Below, one piece after another: positions 57,639 to 64,000 of a stretch of 64,000 bases of DNA (position 1 is the first letter of the stretch; every line of letters begins with the position of its first letter). The DNA is taken from contig JAJPES010000063.1 in assembly GCA_021166725.1 (NCBI GenBank), forward strand, positions 43,330-107,329, in the 5' to 3' direction. Below the pieces are notes generated by a model. That model did no database searches, was not told the origin of the DNA, and was given only the letters and a program-made list of their open reading frames with translations. The stretch is from Burkholderiaceae bacterium (lineage in GTDB: Bacteria; Pseudomonadota; Gammaproteobacteria; Burkholderiales; Burkholderiaceae_E). The translations under genes were made by a program, and so were the position numbers.

Positions 57639-58664
57639 CTAGCCGCTGTACTTCGCGATCAATCGGTTGGCCTCGTCGTAGAGGGCCCTGCCGTTCGGTG
57701 TCGATTGAATCCACGCGTCGACGACCGGCCGAGTCACCTGTTTCCAGCGCGCTTTTTCGGCTTCGGAAAGTTCGCCGATCCCGTGGCCGAGTTCCTTTGC
57801 CTGCTGCAGGCCCTGCGACTCGGCGTCGTCGAACATTCTGCCTGTCTCCGAAACGAAGTTCGAGTCCGTGTTCTTGTCGATGACTGCCTGGAGCTCCGCC
57901 GGCAGACTCTCGTACTTGTGCTTGTTCATCACGATCGTGAACACGGTCGTGTAGAGGTCGGTTGTGGTGTGGTACTTCACGAGCTCGAAGAGACGCAACG
58001 ACCGCATGGCCTCCCACGGCAAGGTGACGCCTTCGGCGACGCTCCGCGAGAGTGCTTCATAGGCTTCCGTCAATGGCATTCCGACGGGTATCGCGCCCAT
58101 CAGCTTCAGTGCATCCCCAACCGGCTTCGTCGGCAGGCGGATCTTCATGCCATGCAGGTCCTCCATTTTCGTGACCGGGCGATCCTTCGTATGCACGAGC
58201 CCGGGTGCATGGCAGAGAGTCGTCAGGAGGTGGACATCCTTGAACTCTTCCTTCAGGTGCTCGTTGTAGAAATCCCAGATTGCCCGGCTCGTCGCTTCGG
58301 CGGTCTTCGCCGTCATGAACGGAAGCTCGAAGACGCCGCTGATGGGAAACCGTCCCGGGGTGTAGCCGGGCAACGCCCAGGCGATGTCGGCGACTCCGGT
58401 TCGTGCCAGGTCGTACGATTGCGGGGGCTTGCCGCCGATTTGCATCGACGGGAAGATCTCGCACTTGATGCGTCCGCCGGAATCCTTTTCGATGCGCTGC
58501 GCCCAAGGCTGGAACAGCTTGGTGTGGTGATGCGAAGCCGGCGAGAGGAAATGCGATATCCGCAGCTTGATCGGCTCCTGCGCCGCAAGCGACCCGATGG
58601 TGCCCGATGCAGCCGCCGCTCCCGCGACAGCGAGCGATTTCTTAAGGAACGTTCTCTTTTCCAT
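57639..58664 (-). CDS. TRAP transporter substrate-binding protein DctP
   Basis: MEKRTFLKKSLAVAGAAAASGTIGSLAAQEPIKLRISHFLSPASHHHTKLFQPWAQRIEKDSGGRIKCEIFPSMQIGG: TRAP/DctP signature. Confidence 0.94.
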   Translation of the reverse strand: MEKRTFLKKSLAVAGAAAASGTIGSLAAQEPIKLRISHFLSPASHHHTKLFQPWAQRIEKDSGGRIKCEIFPSMQIGGKPPQSYDLARTGVADIAWALPGYTPGRFPISGVFELPFMTAKTAEATSRAIWDFYNEHLKEEFKDVHLLTTLCHAPGLVHTKDRPVTKMEDLHGMKIRLPTKPVGDALKLMGAIPVGMPLTEAYEALSRSVAEGVTLPWEAMRSLRLFELVKYHTTTDLYTTVFTIVMNKHKYESLPAELQAVIDKNTDSNFVSETGRMFDDAESQGLQQAKELGHGIGELSEAEKARWKQVTRPVVDAWIQSTPNGRALYDEANRLIAKYSG

Positions 58665-58698
58665 CTGTTCCTCCCTCGAGTCGTGGACTCGGTCGTGG

Positions 58699-60051
58699 CT
58701 AGATATCGAGCACGAGACGTTCGGACTTCGCGCGCGAGACGCACACGAGCATCGTGTTTCCCGCCGCGTGTTCCTGGGAGGTCAGGCAAAAATCGCGGTG
58801 CTCGACGGTGCCTTCGCAAACGCCCGTTTCGCAGGTGCGGCAGGTTCCTTCACGGCAGTAGCTCACCAGCGGAACGCCGTTCTGTTCCAGGATCTCGAGG
58901 ACGCTCTTGTCGGCCGGTACCGTGAAGGAACGCCCGCTGCGGCGAAGCTCGATCGTGAAAGGCTTCTTCTCGGGGAATGCGGCCACCTCTTCGGACGGCG
59001 CGTTGAAATACTCGAAGTGGATGGTCCCCGGATCTCGATGGCTCGCGGCGGCCTTCACGGCTGCCATCATCGGAGCCGGGCCGCAGCAATAGACATGCTC
59101 CCCTTGCGGGGCGCCCGATAGCCAGGGGACGGGATCGAAGACGCCCGACTGCCGGTCATCGCAGTGCAGATGGAGCGAGCCGCCGCCGATCGTTCCGAGG
59201 GTTTCGAGAAAGGCGGCGCGTTGCGCGCTTCGTACCGCATAGACCAGTCGCCAGGGGCGCTTGTTCGCCTCGCACCAGCGGAGCATGGCCAGGATCGGTG
59301 TGATGCCGATGCCACCGGCGAGGAACAGGTACTGCGTGGCCGACGGATCGAGTGGGAAGCCGTTGCGCGGAGCGCGGACGGGCAGGGTCATGCCGCATCG
59401 CAGGGCTTGGTGAATGAAGATTGCACCTCCCTTGCTTTGCGGGGCGCGCGCGACACCCAGTACGTACCGGTCACGCTCGCGCCAGTCGTTGCTGAGCGAG
59501 TAGTGACGGATCAGGCCGTTGGGTAGCTCGACTGCTACATGGGCGCCCGGCTCGAACGCAGGGAGTTCGGTGTTTCCGGGAGCGCGCAACTCGATCCGGA
59601 TGACGTCGCGCGCCTCGGCCTGGATGTCGGTAACCTGGAGTTGAAGCTTCTGGCCCGGCGAGGTCGCAGCGGGCAGAGCCGCAGTGCCTGCCAGCGGGAG
59701 AGATGCTGCTTCGGGGATGCCGGGACTCTTGATGAACAGCAGCACGAGACGGCTGTTCGCGCTCGCAGTCAAGCCATGCCGAACACCGGCCGGAATGAAG
59801 ATCATGCTGGTCGGTTCGACCGCAAGGCGCTCCTCACCGACCGATATCTCGCCTTTGCCTTCGAGTACGACCCAGATCTCGTCCTGAACGGGATGGTAGT
59901 GGGAGGCGGTCGACTGTCCGGGCTCGTAGCAGACGATCTCCGAAATGAGCGTCGGGACCTTGAGAATCGGCTTTCGAACCCGCAACGCCGGGTCGTACTC
60001 GATGAAATCCCGCAGGACGAAGCTGAGCATCTCCGGTGTCTCCTCGCGCAT
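58699..60051 (-). CDS. Cupin-ferredoxin reductase fusion (N-term cupin; C-term phthalate dioxygenase reductase/VanB-like)
   Basis: N-term SHYHPVQDEIWVVLEGKGEISVGEERLAVEPTSMIFIPAGVRHGL; C-term HYSLSNDWRERDRYVLGV...GGIGITPILAMLRWCE...SYCREGTCRTCETGVCEGTVEHRD (2Fe-2S). Confidence 0.9.
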   Translation of the reverse strand: MREETPEMLSFVLRDFIEYDPALRVRKPILKVPTLISEIVCYEPGQSTASHYHPVQDEIWVVLEGKGEISVGEERLAVEPTSMIFIPAGVRHGLTASANSRLVLLFIKSPGIPEAASLPLAGTAALPAATSPGQKLQLQVTDIQAEARDVIRIELRAPGNTELPAFEPGAHVAVELPNGLIRHYSLSNDWRERDRYVLGVARAPQSKGGAIFIHQALRCGMTLPVRAPRNGFPLDPSATQYLFLAGGIGITPILAMLRWCEANKRPWRLVYAVRSAQRAAFLETLGTIGGGSLHLHCDDRQSGVFDPVPWLSGAPQGEHVYCCGPAPMMAAVKAAASHRDPGTIHFEYFNAPSEEVAAFPEKKPFTIELRRSGRSFTVPADKSVLEILEQNGVPLVSYCREGTCRTCETGVCEGTVEHRDFCLTSQEHAAGNTMLVCVSRAKSERLVLDI

Positions 60052-60140
60052 CTCATGGACGGACGCGTCGTTTCCAGCGACGGTAGTCGCTTCGCGCGGT
60101 GTGCACTAGGTCTAAGATTGCGGACGCCCTGTTCAGCTTG

Positions 60141-61094
60141 ATGGACGATGCCGCGATGAGAAACGCGTGGCCGAGCGACCTGATCGATCTGTGCGCGGTT
60201 GTCGAACACGGCGGTCTCGGTGCCGCGGCGCGGGCGCTCGGCCGGCCCAAGTCGAGCCTGAGCCTTGCCGTACGGCGCCTGGAGGACAATCTTTCGGTGC
60301 GTCTTGTCGATCGCACAAAGCGTCGCTTCGATCTCACCGAGAGGGGTCGCACCCTCTACGAGAGCATCGCCCCGCTGCTCGGCCAGGTGGATCGCATCAC
60401 CTCCGATTTCCGCGCGTCGAGCGGCCAGATCGTCGGCTCGCTGCGTATCGCCGCTCCCTACGAATTCGGTGCGCACCACCTGGCGCTGGTAGCGCGCGAC
60501 CTCGTAGCGCGAAATCCGCAACTCGCGATCACCGTCGATGTGCAATATGCGCCGGTGCGCGAACTGCTGGCCGGCGGATACGACGTCGTGTTCGTCATGA
60601 CCAACGGCAAGCTCACCGACCCCGGTCTCGTGACCTGCCGGATGTTCCTGCTCGAGCGCGCGCTGTTCGCGTCGCCCGCCTTCCTCGACCAGCACCCGCC
60701 GATCCGCCGCCCGGAGGATCTCGCGCAACTCGCACTGATCGCGTCGTCGCAGGACCTGCAATGGCGGTTTGCCGATGCAGACGGTCGAACGATCGAAGTA
60801 CCGATTCCCGATTCGCCGATCCGCAGTTCGAACGCGAGCATCCGCAAACAGGCGGCGATCGGAGGCTTCGGTATCACGCGAACCGTCGCCACCTTCTGCC
60901 GCGACGAGGTCCGCAGTGGGCTCCTGCGCAAGGTGCTGCCGTCGTTCCGCTGCACTCCGCTCAGCGTCTATGCGGTGATCAACGAGCGGCGGCTCATGCC
61001 GGCTCCGGTGAAGGCGCTTTTCGAAGAACTCGAGCGGGTCGCGCCCGACCTGTTCATCGAAATGCGCGAGCCGGTCGAAGCAGGAATCCGATGA
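60141..61094 (+). CDS. LysR family transcriptional regulator
   Basis: WPSDLIDLCAVVEHGGLGAAARALGRPKSSLSLAVRRLEDNLSVRLVDRTKRRFDLTERGRTLYE: LysR HTH. Confidence 0.93.
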   Translation: MDDAAMRNAWPSDLIDLCAVVEHGGLGAAARALGRPKSSLSLAVRRLEDNLSVRLVDRTKRRFDLTERGRTLYESIAPLLGQVDRITSDFRASSGQIVGSLRIAAPYEFGAHHLALVARDLVARNPQLAITVDVQYAPVRELLAGGYDVVFVMTNGKLTDPGLVTCRMFLLERALFASPAFLDQHPPIRRPEDLAQLALIASSQDLQWRFADADGRTIEVPIPDSPIRSSNASIRKQAAIGGFGITRTVATFCRDEVRSGLLRKVLPSFRCTPLSVYAVINERRLMPAPVKALFEELERVAPDLFIEMREPVEAGIR

Positions 61095-62116
61095 AGGCAG
61101 TCGTCGTGCCGGCATTCGGCGACCTCGAGGCACTGCGCGTGCGCGATTGGCCTGACCCGACGCCCGGCGACGACGAAGTCGTCGTCGACGTGATGGCGGC
61201 CGGGGTGAATTTCTCGGATCTGCTCGTGATCGGCGGGCACTACCAGGTGCGGCCGTCGCTGCCGTTCGTGCCCGGTGAGGAAGCGGCCGGCATCGTGTCG
61301 TCCGTCGGAAAGAATGTCGATAGCTGCAGGTCCGGCGATCGCGCCCTCGTGCTCGTCGACAGCGGTGCGCACGCCGAGCGGGTGCTCGCGCCGCAGTCGA
61401 GCTGCTTCGTGCTGCCCGCTGCGATGGGCTTTCTCGAAGCAGCCGGTTTCGGGCTTGCCTTCCAGACCGCCCACTACGCGCTGGTCGATCGGGCGAACCT
61501 GCAGCCCGGCGAGGTCGTGCTGGTTACCGGTGCAGCGGGCGGCGTGGGCCTGGCCTGCGTGCGCCTGGCCAAGGCGCTGGGAGCGCAGGTCCTCGCCGGC
61601 TTGGGCAGCGCCGGCAAGGAGCGCGCCGCACTTGCCGCCGGCGCGGATGCGACGATCCGGTTGTCGGGCGAGCGCCTGCGCGATTCGATTCCCGACGAGG
61701 TACGTGCACGAACCGGCGGCAAGGGCGCCGACGTGGTGGTGGAGGTGGTAGGCGGCGATGTCTTCGACGGAGCTTTCCGCTCGCTCGCTTGGCGCGGGCG
61801 GATCGTGGTGGTCGGCTTCGCGGGCGGACAGATTCCGAGCATCGCCGCGAACCGCATCCTGCTTCGCAACGTCGCGGTCATCGGATTGAATTCGAGCGAC
61901 TACCGCCAACGACATCCGCAGTGGATGCAGCGGGTGCAGCGGGAATTGTTCGCGCTCTACGGAAAAGGGCTGCTGCCTGCCGAACCGGCGGAATGCTTTC
62001 CGCTGGAGGACGCGATCCGCGCGCTGGCGCAGCTTCGTGACCGGCGCGCCATCGGAAAGATCGTGCTGACCACCGATCGCTGGGGGCAGAATACGCTCGG
62101 GGGGGAACCGGCATGA
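61091..62116 (+). CDS. NADPH:quinone oxidoreductase (MDR superfamily)
   Basis: MKAVVVPAFGDLEALRVRDWPDPTPGDDEVVVDVMAAGVNFSDLLVIGGHYQVRPSLPFVPGEEAAGIVSSVG...VLVTGAAGGVGLACVRLAKALGAQV. Confidence 0.93.
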   Translation: MKAVVVPAFGDLEALRVRDWPDPTPGDDEVVVDVMAAGVNFSDLLVIGGHYQVRPSLPFVPGEEAAGIVSSVGKNVDSCRSGDRALVLVDSGAHAERVLAPQSSCFVLPAAMGFLEAAGFGLAFQTAHYALVDRANLQPGEVVLVTGAAGGVGLACVRLAKALGAQVLAGLGSAGKERAALAAGADATIRLSGERLRDSIPDEVRARTGGKGADVVVEVVGGDVFDGAFRSLAWRGRIVVVGFAGGQIPSIAANRILLRNVAVIGLNSSDYRQRHPQWMQRVQRELFALYGKGLLPAEPAECFPLEDAIRALAQLRDRRAIGKIVLTTDRWGQNTLGGEPA

Positions 62117-62493
62117 ATCAATTCTTGTTGCGGATCTCGGCCATCGCGGCGGTGTCTATCCTGGTGGGAACCGGTGTTGCCTGGGCACAGCACGCGCTCT
62201 CGGGCGACGAGATCGCCCGGCGCTTCAGCGACACGAGGGTCGACATCGTTGCGCACGGCAAGACGGGTGATACTGCGATGACGCTTGTGTTCCGGCCCGA
62301 CGGCACCGTGGTGTCGCAGCGCGCGGGCCGTGCCGACATCACCGGGCGATGGCGTATCGACGAGCGCGGGCTTCACTGCACGCAGTGGGAGACGAACAAG
62401 GAAACCTGCGCGCAGATCGTCGAGAATCCCGACGGAACGTATCTGCGGGTGCACGAAGCCAAGGTCCGCGCGACCTGGCGCCCTGCTCGATAG
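62113..62493 (+). CDS. Hypothetical secreted/periplasmic protein
   Basis: Signal-peptide-like N-terminus MNQFLLRISAIAAVSILVGTGVAWAQ; ATGA overlap with the upstream gene. Confidence 0.7.
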   Translation: MNQFLLRISAIAAVSILVGTGVAWAQHALSGDEIARRFSDTRVDIVAHGKTGDTAMTLVFRPDGTVVSQRAGRADITGRWRIDERGLHCTQWETNKETCAQIVENPDGTYLRVHEAKVRATWRPAR

Positions 62494-62512
62494 CAGGGAG
62501 GCGCCCCAGGCG

Positions 62513-63181
62513 TCAGGAGCCGTCGAGCAATCGACGCGCGCTTTCGAGATCGGCGTTGCTGACGACCTGCGCGCCGGCGGAAGTTCCCGTGCCGGGCCTC
62601 TCGAACTGCTGCTGCGCGGCCAAGGTCGTGTCGATATCGCGCCCGTCCCTGGCCGCCGCGCCTGTATCGCGATGCGAGCGCTGCACGCGCCACCACACCA
62701 CCGCACCGATCACGAGCAGCGCGAACGGACCGCCCCACAGCATCCAGGTGTTCCGCTGCACCGGCGGCCGATACAGCACGAAGTCGCCGTAGCGCTGCAC
62801 GAGATACGCCTTGATCTCGTCGTCGCTGCGTCCGGCCAGCATCAGCTCCTCGACTTCGCGACGCAGGTCTGCGGCGAGCGACGCCTCGGAGTCGGCCAGC
62901 GTCTGGTTCTGGCAGACGAGGCAGCGCAGTTCCTCGGCGAGCGCGTGGAAGCGCTCGCGCTCGGCCTGCGTCGGCAGGAGGCTCGCCGCGGGCGCCGGCG
63001 CTTCGCGCGCCGGTTGCGATTGCGACTGTGCGAAGGCGATGCCGCTTGCGCCGGGCAGCGCGAGCCAGGCGGCGGCACCGAGGATCAGCGCTGCGAGCCA
63101 TCCAACGAGGCAGTGACGGGCACGCGTCCTTCGGTGAGCGAGCACGGTGTTGCGAGCTTTCACGACTCGGCAGCCCTTCAT
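62513..63181 (-). CDS. ccmH: Cytochrome c maturation protein CcmH (CycL-like)
   Basis: RFHALAEELRCLVCQNQTLADSEASLAADLRREVEELMLAGRSDDEIKAYLVQRYGDFVLYRPPVQRNTWMLWGGPF: RCLVCQNQ motif. Confidence 0.94.
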   Translation of the reverse strand: MKGCRVVKARNTVLAHRRTRARHCLVGWLAALILGAAAWLALPGASGIAFAQSQSQPAREAPAPAASLLPTQAERERFHALAEELRCLVCQNQTLADSEASLAADLRREVEELMLAGRSDDEIKAYLVQRYGDFVLYRPPVQRNTWMLWGGPFALLVIGAVVWWRVQRSHRDTGAAARDGRDIDTTLAAQQQFERPGTGTSAGAQVVSNADLESARRLLDGS

Positions 63182-63711
63182 GAAGCCGCAAGTTCGCGCG
63201 CGAGCGGCAGCAGCTTCTGCTGCAGCAATTCCGGCGTGACCGGTCCCACGTGCTTGTACCGGATGATCCCCGCTCCGTCGATCAGGAAGGTTTCCGGCGC
63301 GCCGTAGACTCCGTAGTCGATACCGACGCGACCCTGCACGTCGCTGACGACGACCGAATACGGGTTGCCCAGCTTGCGCAGCCACGCGATCGAGTTCTCC
63401 GGCATGTCCTTCCAAGCGAGCCCGATGAGCGGGATCTCGCCCGTGCGCGCGAGATCGTTGAGCACCGGGTGTTCGACCTGGCAGGCAGCGCACCAAGAGC
63501 CCCAGACGTTGAGCAGCCAGACCTTGCCGCGCAGCGCCTGCGGGGACCACGTGCGCGCGAGATCGTGCGTGACCGGCAGCGAGAAATCCGGCGCCGGCTT
63601 GCCGATCAGCGGCGACGGAATCTCGCGCGGGTTGCGATCGAGCCCGGCCAGCAGGAACCACGCGATGATCGCGAAGACCGCGACCGGCACGATGAAACGC
63701 AGCGCTCTCAT
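63178..63711 (-). CDS. ccmG: Thiol:disulfide interchange protein DsbE/CcmG
   Basis: RNPREIPSPLIGKPAPDFSLPVTHDLARTWSPQALRGKVWLLNVWGSWCAACQVEHPVLNDLA: WCAAC thioredoxin motif. Confidence 0.95.
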   Translation of the reverse strand: MRALRFIVPVAVFAIIAWFLLAGLDRNPREIPSPLIGKPAPDFSLPVTHDLARTWSPQALRGKVWLLNVWGSWCAACQVEHPVLNDLARTGEIPLIGLAWKDMPENSIAWLRKLGNPYSVVVSDVQGRVGIDYGVYGAPETFLIDGAGIIRYKHVGPVTPELLQQKLLPLARELAAS

Positions 63712-64000
63712 CCGACTCCCTTTGCGCGTTTGGCAGCGATGAAGCACGCGATCGTCGGCGCGTCGGATCGCTGTCGCGAGCGTGTCGCTTCGCCTTGCCG
63801 CGCGCACGGCTTCGGCCCGTGCTGCGCGCGGGCTTCCCGGGCCTGCCTCGGAAATCCGCACCCGCGGCCGAGGGGCGCTGGGCCGCCCCCGGCCGCGGGG
63901 GGCGAGTTGCGACGCACGCCCGGGACCCCCGGGGGCACCACCGGCCGCAGCCGGTCGCGCGGCAAACCCCAGCGCCACGCACCCGACACCCAACCGACCC

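Noticed and set aside
1-64000. tRNA/rRNA genes, insertion sequences, prophage or classical defence operons
   Set aside because: No transposase, phage structural, restriction, Cas or tRNA/rRNA sequence recognised on reading either strand; the only defence-like element is the HicAB cassette.

Overview
High-GC (betaproteobacteria-like) chromosomal window, nearly all on the minus strand, with three blocks. (1) About 0-38 kb: a dense catabolic/transport region. It has two HyuA/HyuB (hydantoinase/oxoprolinase/acetone carboxylase superfamily) modules, a split cobalamin-dependent acyl-CoA mutase, a three-subunit molybdenum hydroxylase with its own MoaD plus an XdhC-like factor, a CaiB-type CoA transferase, a CoA ligase, an acyl-CoA dehydrogenase, a thiolase, two 3-hydroxyacyl-CoA dehydrogenases (one fused to an enoyl-CoA hydratase), an octopine-dehydrogenase-like enzyme, two branched-chain-type ABC transporters built on LivM-LivG fusions, and TetR and GntR regulators. 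A 30-bp bipartite motif (GATGGTACT-N11-TTTGGTACCA) occurs with identical spacing in front of two separate operons, which suggests one TetR regulon. (2) About 38-40.8 kb: a small gene-cassette array with attC-like sites and no integrase in view (CALIN-like). It carries HicA/HicB and a frameshifted cassette gene, and two cassette ORFs end with their TAA inside the attC R'' box. (3) About 42-53 kb: a glycan biosynthesis cluster (GT4, GT2, UDP-xylose-synthase-like enzyme, NodU-type carbamoyltransferase) around a 1288-codon GH1-like/GT4/UGM-like three-domain ORF. The right end has pobA, an isochorismatase-family hydrolase, a TRAP binding protein, a cupin-ferredoxin reductase fusion, a LysR regulator, a quinone oxidoreductase and ccmGH. 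All calls come from reading the supplied translations and DNA; no database search was run.
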